From NCBI GenBank assembly GCA_002313255.1, contig DCBA01000123.1, positions 1-18,489 of the forward strand: 18,489 bases of DNA, read 5' to 3'. The notes beneath the pieces are model-generated. The model saw only the letters and a program-made list of their open reading frames with translations, ran no database searches and was not told where the DNA came from. This document shows positions 1 through 7,992 of the stretch, in pieces; position 1 is the first letter of the stretch; every line of letters starts with the position of its first letter. Made by a program: the position numbers and the translations under genes. Source of the DNA: Gammaproteobacteria bacterium UBA1119 (GTDB lineage: Bacteria > Pseudomonadota > Gammaproteobacteria > Pseudomonadales > Azotimanducaceae).

Positions 1-1427
1 TTGCAAGCAAACAGCTTTACCAAGCTCGCTTCAATTTGGCCTTTATCTTTGTCCATTAAGCCCGCAACAACATACCCAAACTGGCGCACCGCCGTGATGG
101 TCGCACCCATGCGACCAATTTTCTGCAGCGTCAGCGGATAGTCAGCGACTGCCCGTCGAAATACATGACGTTGTTCTGCATACGAGAGGGCGGCTTCGAA
201 CGATGCCTGCATCAGACCTGAAGCTCTTGCTGCCGTCTGCAGGCGACCGCCGGAAAAACCTCGCATAGTGAAATAAAACCCCTTGCCGCGACCACCTTCA
301 CCACCAACGAGGTTTTCTTCAGGGACAAAAAAATCGTCGTAAAACATCTCGAACGAATGCATGCCACGGTATCCAAGTGTGGCTATCGCCTGACCAGAAA
401 CGCGGCCACCTCCCGGGGATTCAAATTCGAATGATTGACCATCGAATCCGGGCTTCTCCACAACAAAGAGAGACAGCCCCCTATGCGGCGGCGTCACTTC
501 TGGCTCAGAGCGTGCCAAAACAAGAATCGCACCGGCTTTCCCCGCAAACGTGCACCAAGTCTTGCCACCGTTGAGTAACCAACCGCCGCGAGACGGTGTC
601 GCACGCAAGGCAACCGAGGCGACATCCGATCCAGTACCGGGCTCCGTCACCGAAATGGCGACCAAAGGATCGCCGCGAGCAATGCCTGGCAGCCACCGTT
701 GTTTCTGCTCTTCGGTACCCCCTTCAAGTAACGAGCGTGCCATGATTTCCGGTCGCGTGATCAGGCTTCCTGCAGCACCAAGCGACGCCCGAGAAAGCTC
801 TTCAGTGACGACAACCATACCCAAGCTGTCCTCTTCCTCGTCCGGTTTAAGCCCGCCATACCGCTCGGGAACCGAAAGGCCGAAACAACCCAGCTCACGC
901 ACACCATCAATGATCGAATCGGGAACGAGAAGGTCCCCTCGATGTATTTGCTCAGCAAGTGGCACCACCTGCTCTTCCGCAAACTGCCGAAACGATGACC
1001 GCATCAGCGTTCGTTCTTCATCAAGGTGATCGATCGGCAATCGACCATCACGGTCACGAAAGAGCTGTCCGAGTCTAGCCATTTTTTTAGGATCCAACGC
1101 CACATCCGTTAACGCCAAATACCCGTTATCAAGGTCCGTCGATGTCAATCCATATGCGCGCGGCCGCAGCCGAATTCTGCTATGAAGCGAAGCCACGGCC
1201 TCAGCAACAATAGACTCGGTCACCGCCCGTTTTAACGATTGTTCAGCGCCCTCCGCCGGACGCTGGGCGTATTCGAGCATGACCCGTGATGCCACCAGTT
1301 CAGCGAGGCTGAAGGCCAAGTCATAGAGTTCGATCTGGACGTCATCGATAGCACGACCTTTGAGGTGCCCACAGGCACGATCAAAGAGCTTCCATGCATC
1401 GTCTAGGTGTCTTTTGAGGAGGTCCAT
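1..1427 (-). CDS. Acyl-CoA dehydrogenase, (2S)-methylsuccinyl-CoA dehydrogenase-like (3' end outside window)
   Basis: Flavoprotein that oxidises a short acyl-CoA to its 2,3-enoyl-CoA. The window holds the first 475 codons; the C-terminus runs off the left edge. Residues 1 to about 140 form a helical N-terminal extension that ordinary acyl-CoA dehydrogenases (about 380-400 aa) lack but methylsuccinyl-CoA dehydrogenases (about 550 aa) have. The catalytic fold starts near residue 141 (SSFRQFAEEQVVPLAEQIHR), followed by ELGCFGLSVPERYGG at 178-192. The FAD/substrate signature SVTEPGTGSDVAS is at 259-271, and LGYRGMHSFEMFYDDFFVP at 351-369 is the typical middle beta-domain end. The ATG at 1427 is the first start of the frame; I see no strong ribosome binding site before it. 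It is divergent from a CoA-transferase gene 99 bp away. Membership in the dehydrogenase family is clear. The methylsuccinyl-CoA substrate is inferred from architecture only, and the missing C-terminus prevents checking all active-site residues. Confidence 0.85.
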   Translation of the reverse strand, partial: MDLLKRHLDDAWKLFDRACGHLKGRAIDDVQIELYDLAFSLAELVASRVMLEYAQRPAEGAEQSLKRAVTESIVAEAVASLHSRIRLRPRAYGLTSTDLDNGYLALTDVALDPKKMARLGQLFRDRDGRLPIDHLDEERTLMRSSFRQFAEEQVVPLAEQIHRGDLLVPDSIIDGVRELGCFGLSVPERYGGLKPDEEEDSLGMVVVTEELSRASLGAAGSLITRPEIMARSLLEGGTEEQKQRWLPGIARGDPLVAISVTEPGTGSDVASVALRATPSRGGWLLNGGKTWCTFAGKAGAILVLARSEPEVTPPHRGLSLFVVEKPGFDGQSFEFESPGGGRVSGQAIATLGYRGMHSFEMFYDDFFVPEENLVGGEGGRGKGFYFTMRGFSGGRLQTAARASGLMQASFEAALSYAEQRHVFRRAVADYPLTLQKIGRMGATITAVRQFGYVVAGLMDKDKGQIEASLVKLFAC

Positions 1428-1526
1428 TTCGGCGCCGATTCTACTGCATAATGGCAATTAGTTAGTTTTATCTCGCGGGTCGCCAACTCACTCACTGGCT
1501 GAATCGCGTTATGGGAGCACCTCGAT
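1428..1526. promoter_or_regulatory. Divergent intergenic region between acyl-CoA dehydrogenase and CoA-transferase genes
   Basis: This 99-bp gap separates two divergent start codons, so it should hold promoters for both directions. An AT-rich core lies around 1445-1472, with short tandem motifs (TTAG/TTAG near 1459 and ACTC/ACTC near 1487). I found no convincing -35/-10 pair in either direction. A GGGAG ribosome binding site for the plus-strand gene is at 1513-1517, 9 nt before its ATG. Confidence 0.4.
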
Positions 1527-2708
1527 ATGCAGCTGTTGAACGACGTTCGTGTATTGGATTTCGGGCGGTACATCGCCGGTCCATTTTGCGCCGCGTTGCT
1601 GGGTGATCTCGGAGCCGACGTTATTCGAATAGAAAAAGTCGATGGCAGCGAAGATCGGTTCACCGCACCCGTCTCACGAAATGGAGACGGCGCGAGTTTC
1701 ATGCAACTGAACCGAAACAAACGAGGCCTAACACTTAACCCACGTAAACCCGAAGGCCGTCAAATCTTAGACCGACTGATTCCTACGGCGGACGTCGTCA
1801 TCGCCAACCTACCGCCCGATACCCTTGCTTCAATGGCGCTCGATTATGAGACCCTACGCGCGCACCGATCGGACATCATCCTGACCACGAGCACCGCCTT
1901 CGGCGCATCGGGCCCATACGCGACGCGGATCGGGTTTGACGGCGTGGCGCAAGCTATGTCCGGAAATATGCACATGACCGGAAATGCCGACGAGCCAACA
2001 AAAAACTATTTTCCCTATGTAGATTTCACGACTGCAAGCCTTAATGCCATGGCAACCCTCGCTGCGATCATTCATCGCACCAAGACCGGCGAGGGACAAC
2101 ACGTGCAAGGGTCTCTTCTCGCATCCGCGCTATCGATCGCGAATGGCACGATGATCGAACAAGCGTTGCTCGGCGTTAATCGTTCGGGCACCGGCAATCG
2201 AGGGCAAACTTCGGCCCCGTCAGACACTTTTCAGACCAAAGACGGCTGGATACTCGTTCAAGTCGTAGGCAACCCTCTTTACGAGCGTTGGGCACGCCTG
2301 ATGGGTGAAGACTTATGGCGCACCGACCCCAAATACGCAACGGATGAATCCCGCGGACTACATGCCGTAGATATCAGCACCCGCATGCAGGAATGGACCA
2401 GCTCCCGAACGACGACCGAGGCCGTGAAGGCACTCGAAGACGCGAGGATTCCCTGCGGCGAGGTTCTTTCGCCACAAGGAGCCCTCGATAATGAGCAAGT
2501 CCAAGCGATGGGGTTCCTCGAGTCTATCGACTATCCCGGAATTGACACCCCAGCACCCATCGCACACATGCCCATGGATTTCTCGACGCTCGATGTCAGC
2601 ATACGCCGGCGAGCACCAACGCTTGGCGAACACACCAACGAAATTCTCGAATCGTTGGGGTTCGACAAAAGCGAGATCATTTCTTTCAAGGACGCACGCG
2701 CAATATGA
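1527..2708 (+). CDS. Class III CoA-transferase (CaiB/BaiF family)
   Basis: Moves coenzyme A between a CoA thioester and a free carboxylic acid through an aspartyl-CoA intermediate, in the cytoplasm. The 393-aa protein has the family N-terminus (VRVLDFGRYIAGPFCA, with LGADVIRIEK at 28-37), the SFMQLNRNKRGLTL segment at 57-70, and the catalytic aspartate D166 in PYVDFTTAS. The length is normal (about 390-410 aa). The ATG has a GGGAG ribosome binding site 9 nt upstream. Its last codon overlaps the hemF start (ATGA), so the two are probably co-transcribed and translationally coupled. Substrates cannot be told from sequence: the family includes formyl-, carnitine-, succinyl- and mesaconyl-CoA transferases. 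The divergent methylsuccinyl-CoA-dehydrogenase-like gene makes a C4-C5 dicarboxylate such as mesaconate a reasonable guess, no more. Confidence 0.92.
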   Translation: MQLLNDVRVLDFGRYIAGPFCAALLGDLGADVIRIEKVDGSEDRFTAPVSRNGDGASFMQLNRNKRGLTLNPRKPEGRQILDRLIPTADVVIANLPPDTLASMALDYETLRAHRSDIILTTSTAFGASGPYATRIGFDGVAQAMSGNMHMTGNADEPTKNYFPYVDFTTASLNAMATLAAIIHRTKTGEGQHVQGSLLASALSIANGTMIEQALLGVNRSGTGNRGQTSAPSDTFQTKDGWILVQVVGNPLYERWARLMGEDLWRTDPKYATDESRGLHAVDISTRMQEWTSSRTTTEAVKALEDARIPCGEVLSPQGALDNEQVQAMGFLESIDYPGIDTPAPIAHMPMDFSTLDVSIRRRAPTLGEHTNEILESLGFDKSEIISFKDARAI

Positions 2709-3613
2709 AGCTATCCATCGCCGCCGTCCGCGAAAAATTCCTGCGTCTACAAAACGAGATCGTCGGCGCTCTTTCGACTCTCGACGGTGGAACCGACTTT
2801 CACGGAAAAGATCTCGAGAGTTTTGGTGGAGGATTGTCTCGACCTCGAGTGCTTAGCGATGGCAACCACATCGAAAAAGCTGCCGTACAATTCACGCACA
2901 GCCTCGGCGAATCGTTACCCCCAGCGGCGACGGAACGGACCCCGGCCCTCGAAGGATTTCCGTTCCAAGCGACCTCGATCTCGGTCATTATCCATCCACG
3001 AAATCCCCACGTTCCTACGACTCACATGAATCTTCGATTTTTCTTGATCGAAGCGGAGGACCCTGTTTGGTATTTCGGCGGTGGCTTTGACCTCACTCCC
3101 TATTACCCGTATCGAGAAGACGTTATCCAATGGCACCAAACCGCACGATCGGTCTGTGGTTCCGATGCGCGTTATCGGAAACTCAAAACACAATGCGACG
3201 ATTACTTTTTCCTCCCGCATCGCGGCGAATCGCGAGGCATCGGCGGACTCTTTTTTGACGATTGGAACGAAGGTGGATTTGAATCAAGCTACTTGTTTGT
3301 GTCTGGCGTTGGCGACGCCTTTTTACTCGGTTACAAACCGATTTTTCTCCGTCGAATGCACACGGTTTGGACTGAGGACGAAGAGCACTGGATGCTGCTG
3401 CGGAGGGGTCGGTACGCCGAGTTCAATCTCGCCATCGACCGAGGCACGCGTTACGGCATGCAATCCGGGCGAAGAATCGAATCCGTGCTTGCGTCGCTAC
3501 CGCCACGTGCCGTTTGGATGTACGACCATCAACCCGAACCTGGTTCAAGGGAAGCCGAGTTGATTCTTGACTATCTACAACCACGCGATTGGCTCGAAAC
3601 CTCCGCCAAATAA
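2705..3613 (+). CDS. hemF: Oxygen-dependent coproporphyrinogen III oxidase
   Basis: Decarboxylates two propionate side chains of coproporphyrinogen III to vinyl groups, giving protoporphyrinogen IX in haem synthesis, with O2 as oxidant and no metal cofactor. The 302-aa length is normal. Family signatures are present in order: HPRNPHVPTTHMNLRFF at 97-113 (conserved histidines H97 and H107), WYFGGGFDLTPYY at 122-134, ESRGIGGLFFDDW at 175-187, RRGRYAEFNLAIDRGTRYG at 233-251, and MYDH at 272-275. The start ATG lies inside the last codons of the CoA-transferase gene (4-nt overlap ATGA), which fixes the start. This neighbour is not a usual hemF partner. The gene implies aerobic growth. No anaerobic HemN counterpart is visible in the window. 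Confidence 0.97.
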   Translation: MKLSIAAVREKFLRLQNEIVGALSTLDGGTDFHGKDLESFGGGLSRPRVLSDGNHIEKAAVQFTHSLGESLPPAATERTPALEGFPFQATSISVIIHPRNPHVPTTHMNLRFFLIEAEDPVWYFGGGFDLTPYYPYREDVIQWHQTARSVCGSDARYRKLKTQCDDYFFLPHRGESRGIGGLFFDDWNEGGFESSYLFVSGVGDAFLLGYKPIFLRRMHTVWTEDEEHWMLLRRGRYAEFNLAIDRGTRYGMQSGRRIESVLASLPPRAVWMYDHQPEPGSREAELILDYLQPRDWLETSAK

Positions 3614-3692
3614 AAAGATATAGATTTATAATTTTAAATATATATATTTCAATTAGTTAAAAGAACTATTTAAAGGTAAATATAGAATATGT
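3614..3692. other. Extremely AT-rich spacer between convergent genes
   Basis: Directly after the hemF stop, about 79 bp contain only about 10 G or C bases by hand count (near 13%), against roughly 50% around it. It includes a perfect 14-bp AT palindrome (AAATATATATATTT, 3636-3649). No open frame, T-run terminator or known repeat can be recognised. It sits between the 3' ends of hemF and the minus-strand BON gene, so it is not a promoter of either. Confidence 0.6.
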
Positions 3693-3718
3693 TTTGGATG
3701 GATTGGAAGGTCTCAAAG

Positions 3719-3737
3719 ATCCGTCTCCTAAACGGAT
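3719..3737. terminator. Small stem-loop between convergent hemF and BON genes
   Basis: ATCCGT (3719-3724) and ACGGAT (3732-3737) form a perfect 6-bp stem with a 7-nt loop, just past the stop codon of the minus-strand BON gene. No T-run follows on either strand, so as an intrinsic terminator it is weak. It may protect or end the convergent transcripts. Confidence 0.3.
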
Positions 3738-3743
3738 GGGGGA

Positions 3744-4055
3744 TCAAGGTCTGACCAACAGTCTGTCTTCGACCTTCGTTACACCTTTGACAGCCACAAC
3801 TAGCTCCTTTGCACGACGACGTTCCGATTCCGACCGTACCCTTCCATAGAGAGTCACCACGCCCTTATGCACATCGACGTTAATACGCCGTGCCAAAATA
3901 CTCGCTTCTTTGATCAGACGGACTTTGACGATCGCGTGAATTCCCCGATCATCCGTATATTCGCCGATGGTCCGTCCTTCGGAACCCACCATGTAATTTT
4001 GGCATCCGGATACTGCGAACACTCCGACTAAACAAACAACGACCAATCTAATCAA
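3744..4055 (-). CDS. Small BON-domain lipoprotein
   Basis: A 103-aa secreted protein with a lipoprotein signal: hydrophobic residues 4-14, then lipobox VSGC with the lipidated cysteine at C18. One BON domain fills residues about 36-103 (IHAIVKVRLIKEASILARRI, then VTLYGRVRSESERRRAKELV and the closing GVTKVEDRLLV). BON domains are thought to bind phospholipid or outer-envelope surfaces, as in OsmY and DolP/YraP, which have two; this one has a single domain. The start is a TTG at 4055 with GGAG 8 nt upstream on the minus strand; an ATG slightly further up reads into a stop after six codons. It diverges from the SMP-30 operon across 95 bp. A role in envelope integrity or stress is family inference. 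Confidence 0.85.
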   Translation of the reverse strand: MIRLVVVCLVGVFAVSGCQNYMVGSEGRTIGEYTDDRGIHAIVKVRLIKEASILARRINVDVHKGVVTLYGRVRSESERRRAKELVVAVKGVTKVEDRLLVRP

Positions 4056-4097
4056 TCTGGTTACTCCGAACCCGACGTCATGACAAACTGCTCTAAT

Positions 4098-4113
4098 ACT
4101 ACAAGCTAGTAGT
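4098..4113. promoter_or_regulatory. Near-palindromic candidate operator in divergent region
   Basis: The 16-bp sequence ACTACAAGCTAGTAGT pairs at 7 of 8 symmetric positions. It lies in the 95-bp gap between the BON gene (start 4055) and the SMP-30/Tct operon (start 4151), where a regulator of the uptake operon would be expected to bind. No regulator gene is in the window and I do not recognise the site as that of a known protein. I found no clear -35/-10 pair beside it. Confidence 0.35.
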
Positions 4114-4150
4114 TGCCGCCGTATCCGTAATCTACAAAATAGGATTGTTT

Positions 4151-5077
4151 ATGAACGAAAATCCGACGCTGATCACCAGTGGTTTACGTTTCCCCGAAGG
4201 TCCGATCGCGATGCCAGACGGTACGATCATCCTGGTCGAAATCGAACGCGCAACCCTTACGCGGGTTTTGCCTGATGGCAGCACCGATGTAATCGCTCAG
4301 ATCGGTGGCGGTCCCAATGGCGCCGCAATCGGACCCGGAGGCTACTGCTACATTTGCAACAATGGTGGCTTCGATTGGATCGAAAGGAGTGGCCGCATTT
4401 TTCCAGGAGATCAGGCAGAGGATTATCAGGGCGGACGCATCGAACGCGTGAACCTCGAAACCGGCGAAGTCGAGACGCTGTATACACATGCCAACAACGT
4501 TCCCTTGCGCGGGCCTAACGACCTTGTTTTCGACCGATCCGGAGGTTTCTGGTTCACAGATCATGGGAAAAATCGTCCGAGGGATCGAGACCGCACCGGC
4601 GTGTTTTACGCCCAGGCCGACGGGTCAAGCGTAGAAGAGATCATTTTCCCTCTAGAGGCTCCCAACGGTATTGGTCTTTCCCCCGACGAGAACGAACTTT
4701 ACGTCGCCGAAACACCGACCGGTCGTTTGTGGGCGTTTCCGCTATCGGGGCCCGGCGTCTTGAACCAAGTACGAGCGGATCGGCCAGACGGCGGACGTTT
4801 GTTACAAGGTCGGAATGGCTATTTCATGTTCGATTCACTCGCGGTCGACGCAGAGGGAGGCATTTGCGTCGCGACCCTTATCGACGGTGGTATCACAACG
4901 CTATCTCCCCACAACAAAACACCATCCTTTGTTCCAATGCCTGACCGACTCACCACAAATATTTGTTTTGGGGGAGTTGGCCTCCAGACAGCGTTCGTCA
5001 CGCTGTCTTCCACCGGACAGCTTGTTCGCCTGCCGTGGGACAAACCTGGGCTGCCGCTTAACTTCCTAAATCTCTAA
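4151..5077 (+). CDS. SMP-30/gluconolactonase/LRE-family hydrolase
   Basis: A six-bladed beta-propeller, metal-dependent hydrolase of sugar-acid lactones or similar esters. The four expected metal-site residues can be seen: E16 in RFPEGPI, N123 in GPNDLVFD, N172 in APNGIGLS and D228 in FDSLAVD. The length of 308 aa is usual. I chose the ATG at 4151 because AGGA at 4141-4144 is 6 nt upstream; an in-frame TTG at 4145 would abut that site. No signal peptide, so it is cytoplasmic. The stop codon touches the tctC start with no gap, making it the first gene of an operon with the TctCBA transporter. It probably opens a lactone, or processes a related ester, that the transporter brings in. The real substrate is unknown; the family also contains paraoxonase- and DFPase-like activities. 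Confidence 0.9.
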   Translation: MNENPTLITSGLRFPEGPIAMPDGTIILVEIERATLTRVLPDGSTDVIAQIGGGPNGAAIGPGGYCYICNNGGFDWIERSGRIFPGDQAEDYQGGRIERVNLETGEVETLYTHANNVPLRGPNDLVFDRSGGFWFTDHGKNRPRDRDRTGVFYAQADGSSVEEIIFPLEAPNGIGLSPDENELYVAETPTGRLWAFPLSGPGVLNQVRADRPDGGRLLQGRNGYFMFDSLAVDAEGGICVATLIDGGITTLSPHNKTPSFVPMPDRLTTNICFGGVGLQTAFVTLSSTGQLVRLPWDKPGLPLNFLNL

Positions 5078-6031
5078 ATGCAACGCCCACAAAGAATACG
5101 TCTCGCTCTGATTCTATTGGCGTCGTCATGCAGTTATGCGGATCGATTACACTTTGTCATCCCTGCCGGTCCTGGCGGCGGCCTTGACGGTACCGCTCGA
5201 GAAATTGGCAGAATCTTCAAAACGCTCGACCGATACGAAAGCATCAGTTACGAAAATATGCCCGGCGGGGGTGGGGGTCGAGCTTTGAGTCGGTACCTTG
5301 AAAATCGTTCGCGTTATCAAGATGCGGTGCTCGTTAATTCAACACCCCTGATCGTCAGGAGCCTGCAAGGCCTGTTTCCGCAAAGTTTCCGTGACCTCAC
5401 GCCCATCGTTGGTCTTATTGCGGACTACGGAATTTTCGTGGTGCGCGCTGATGATCCGATTTTAACGTGGAGCCAACTTTCAACCACGTTCAAATCACGA
5501 CCCTCCAGGATAGTAGTGGGGGGCGGTTCGGTCCGCGGGAGTCTCGACCACATCGTGCTTGCACTTGCGCTATCGTCCATCAACGTCAACCCTCGTGAGG
5601 TCCGTTATTTACCCTACGACGGTGGTGCGAAAGCAATGTTGGCGCTGTTAAGTGGGGAGGTTCGTTTGCTTTCAACGGGGTTGGGCGAAACCATGCCCTT
5701 TCTAGATTCGGGCCAAGTACGAGCGCTTGCAGTAACCGCGGCCGAACGCATCGAAACGATCGCCGGTGTCCCAACGTTGCAAGAGTTAGGCCACGACGTT
5801 GTCTTTGCTAACTGGCGCGGAATCTTTGCTCAACCCGAACTTCCTACCAAGCGAAAGATCGAACTAATCGAGCAATTTCACGACTTAAGACAAACGAATG
5901 AATGGGACGCTACGCTGCAGAAGCGGGGCTGGGCGCCTTTAGACCTTGCCGGCAATGCCTTTGCCAACTACCTGCTCGAACAGGAGAAATTACTTCGAAC
6001 AACACTGAGTAAACTCGGGTTCATCAATTGA
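5078..6031 (+). CDS. Tripartite tricarboxylate transporter substrate-binding protein (TctC/Bug family)
   Basis: Periplasmic solute-binding protein that captures a carboxylate for the TctA/TctB membrane pair. The 317-aa protein starts with a signal peptide (hydrophobic residues 8-16, likely cleavage after SYA at residue 21). The mature part carries Bug-family landmarks: FVIPAGPGGGLDGTAREI, ENMPGGGGGRAL, the VVGGGSVRGSLDH region, YLPYDGGAKAMLALLSGEV and VRALAVTAAERI. The Cys at 18 follows A-S-S, which is only a marginal lipobox. It begins immediately after the SMP-30 stop codon and ends in a 4-nt overlap with tctB. Ligands of Bug proteins include citrate, aromatic acids, amino acids and nicotinate, so the substrate cannot be named; the neighbouring lactonase hints at a sugar acid. 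Confidence 0.9.
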   Translation: MQRPQRIRLALILLASSCSYADRLHFVIPAGPGGGLDGTAREIGRIFKTLDRYESISYENMPGGGGGRALSRYLENRSRYQDAVLVNSTPLIVRSLQGLFPQSFRDLTPIVGLIADYGIFVVRADDPILTWSQLSTTFKSRPSRIVVGGGSVRGSLDHIVLALALSSINVNPREVRYLPYDGGAKAMLALLSGEVRLLSTGLGETMPFLDSGQVRALAVTAAERIETIAGVPTLQELGHDVVFANWRGIFAQPELPTKRKIELIEQFHDLRQTNEWDATLQKRGWAPLDLAGNAFANYLLEQEKLLRTTLSKLGFIN

Positions 6032-6462
6032 AAGGACGAGCTCTACCTTCAATCTTGCTGGCGTTTGGGGTCGTCTATGTATGGTTTGCCTACGGGATCA
6101 ATCTCGACCCATGGTCTGCGGCAGAACCAGTGAACTCCCGAACTCTGCCCATTGCCTACGGTTCAATATTGATCCTCCTGTCGACGTTTTTGCTCGTAAG
6201 GGGTATGCGTGTGCATGTTGCACGACGCAATCTCGTGCGGCTCACATCAATATCGGCATCCATCATTGGATTTGGATTGCTCCTGCCGCGAGTTGGCGTT
6301 TGGCCAGCTCTTATACTGTTACTTGTTAGTTGTCTAATGATCATGGGCGAAAAACGCTGGCACGTCTTCATTTTGGCGCCTCTGCTTGCCAGTCTGGGCG
6401 GCTGGTTATTGATCGAGATCTTACTCGGCGTCTATGTTGAACCCGGCGCGTTCTGGAGCTAA
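6028..6462 (+). CDS. Tripartite tricarboxylate transporter small membrane subunit (TctB-like)
   Basis: Small inner-membrane subunit of the TTT carrier, 144 aa, with four to five hydrophobic segments (about residues 6-23, 41-58, 72-88, 90-106 and 112-135) and little residue-level conservation, as is normal for TctB. The call rests on size, hydrophobicity and its place between tctC and tctA. The start is a TTG at 6028 overlapping the tctC stop (TTGA), which implies translational coupling; no other start near the beginning fits as well. It ends 5 nt before tctA. Confidence 0.85.
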   Translation: MKGRALPSILLAFGVVYVWFAYGINLDPWSAAEPVNSRTLPIAYGSILILLSTFLLVRGMRVHVARRNLVRLTSISASIIGFGLLLPRVGVWPALILLLVSCLMIMGEKRWHVFILAPLLASLGGWLLIEILLGVYVEPGAFWS

Positions 6463-6467
6463 CAACT

Positions 6468-7952
6468 GTGTGGGAGGGCATAAGCACTGGTATCGCAACG
6501 GCGGTCGACCCAATAAACCTTTGTTGGGTTGTTATCGGCTGCGTTACCGGAACGTTTATCGGCATGTTGCCAGGTCTAGGACCCATCACTGCGATCGCGC
6601 TGATGATCCCCATCAGTTACGGGCTCGATCCAGCCGCCGGACTAATTATGATGGCAGGCGTCTATTACGGCGCCGTGTTCGGTGGCTCCACTTCATCCAT
6701 TTTGATCAATGCACCGGGCGTGGCCTCGACGGTCGCAACGTCTTTTGACGGTTACCCGATGGCTCGCGCAGGCCAAGCAGGACGGGCGCTCGCTATAGCT
6801 GCCTACTCCTCATTTGTTGGCGGGTCATTGGGCGCTATCGCACTATTACTGTTCGCATCTTCGTTAGCGGCGATAGCCATCCAATTTCAGTCTCCCGACT
6901 ACGCCCTCATTCTCGTGATTGCTCTAAGCAGCATTGCCGCTTTCGCCGATCGCGGCCAAATTCTCACGTCGCTAATTGCCGCTGTAATCGGACTTATGTT
7001 GGGGACTATCGGGACCGATCCGTCCGCTGGGGTGCAGCGATTTACTTTTGGCCAACTCGACCTACTGGACGGCATACCCTTCATTCTGCTCGCCATGGCG
7101 ACATTCGCACTCGCCGAAGCATTCCGGATGACAACAGATCGATCTGCAGGGCCAATCCCCTCGCCTGGCAAAAATAACGTACGCCTTTATCCCGGCGACG
7201 CTCGAGATATGGCACCAACTGTTTCGCGAAGTTCTGTGCTGGGTTTCTTGATCGGCGTTTTGCCTGGCGCCGGTGCGACGCTGGCAAGTTTCATCGCCTA
7301 CGATACCGAACGCCGTCTCCACAAAAAGGCAAACCGCGTGCGGGGAATTGCCGCACCCGAATCCGCAAATAACGCGGCATGTACCGGTTCATTCGTTCCT
7401 CTGTTAACCCTCGGCATACCAGGTTCAGGTACGACCGCGATATTGCTCGGAGTAATGCTCAGTTATGGCATTCAGCCCGGACCGCGGCTACTCGAAACGG
7501 AGCCTGGTGTTTTCTGGGGCGTCATCGTGTCGATGTATATCGGCAATCTCATTTTGCTAGCACTAAATCTGCCGTTGATCCCGTATATCTCACGGGTCAT
7601 CTACTTATCTAGGAAAATCCTCATTCCCTTTGTCATCGCCTTTTCCATGCTCGGCGTGTATCTGACGACCATGAATCCATTCGACATCTTCCTCATGCTC
7701 GGTATCGGTTTGGCCGCTTTTCTACTTCGGTCCGCCGGTTTTCCTTTAGCGCCGTTATTGCTCGGATTTATTCTGAGCGGAATGTTGGAGGAGAATTTAC
7801 GACGCACGCTCTATCTCTCTGAGGGTTCGTTAAGCATTTTCTTCCAATCGCCTCTGAGCACGACGCTTCTCACGGTTTGTTTAATCGTTTGGACAATTCC
7901 TCTCGTGAGAATCGCAAATGACCTTCGTCGCGGTGGAAATCCGCGTGATTAG
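6468..7952 (+). CDS. Tripartite tricarboxylate transporter large membrane subunit (TctA-like)
   Basis: Main permease of the TTT system, driven by an ion gradient; 494 aa, the usual length, with about 10-12 membrane segments. The two internal half-repeats are visible: GTFIGMLPGLGP (28-39), followed by GVYYGAVFGGSTSSILINAP (64-83), and in the second half a similar LPGAGAT motif followed by PESANNAACTGSFVPLLTLG (297-316) and IPGSGTTA. The start is a GTG at 6468 with GGAG at 6455-6458, 9 nt upstream. It is the last gene of the SMP-30/TctCBA operon; 40 bp separate it from the exbD-like gene, without a clear terminator. Confidence 0.96.
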   Translation: MWEGISTGIATAVDPINLCWVVIGCVTGTFIGMLPGLGPITAIALMIPISYGLDPAAGLIMMAGVYYGAVFGGSTSSILINAPGVASTVATSFDGYPMARAGQAGRALAIAAYSSFVGGSLGAIALLLFASSLAAIAIQFQSPDYALILVIALSSIAAFADRGQILTSLIAAVIGLMLGTIGTDPSAGVQRFTFGQLDLLDGIPFILLAMATFALAEAFRMTTDRSAGPIPSPGKNNVRLYPGDARDMAPTVSRSSVLGFLIGVLPGAGATLASFIAYDTERRLHKKANRVRGIAAPESANNAACTGSFVPLLTLGIPGSGTTAILLGVMLSYGIQPGPRLLETEPGVFWGVIVSMYIGNLILLALNLPLIPYISRVIYLSRKILIPFVIAFSMLGVYLTTMNPFDIFLMLGIGLAAFLLRSAGFPLAPLLLGFILSGMLEENLRRTLYLSEGSLSIFFQSPLSTTLLTVCLIVWTIPLVRIANDLRRGGNPRD

Positions 7953-7992
7953 CGTTAACATAGCCGCCGCTCATGAAAGTTGAGGACATCCC

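Noticed and set aside
550..1029. Plus-strand open frame of 159 codons
   Set aside because: It is the antisense shadow of the acyl-CoA dehydrogenase; the protein is low-complexity Ser/Arg/Pro with no family features.
4145..4150. TTG at 4145 as the start of the SMP-30 gene
   Set aside because: It would leave no spacing after the AGGA site; the ATG at 4151 has the correct 6-nt spacing.
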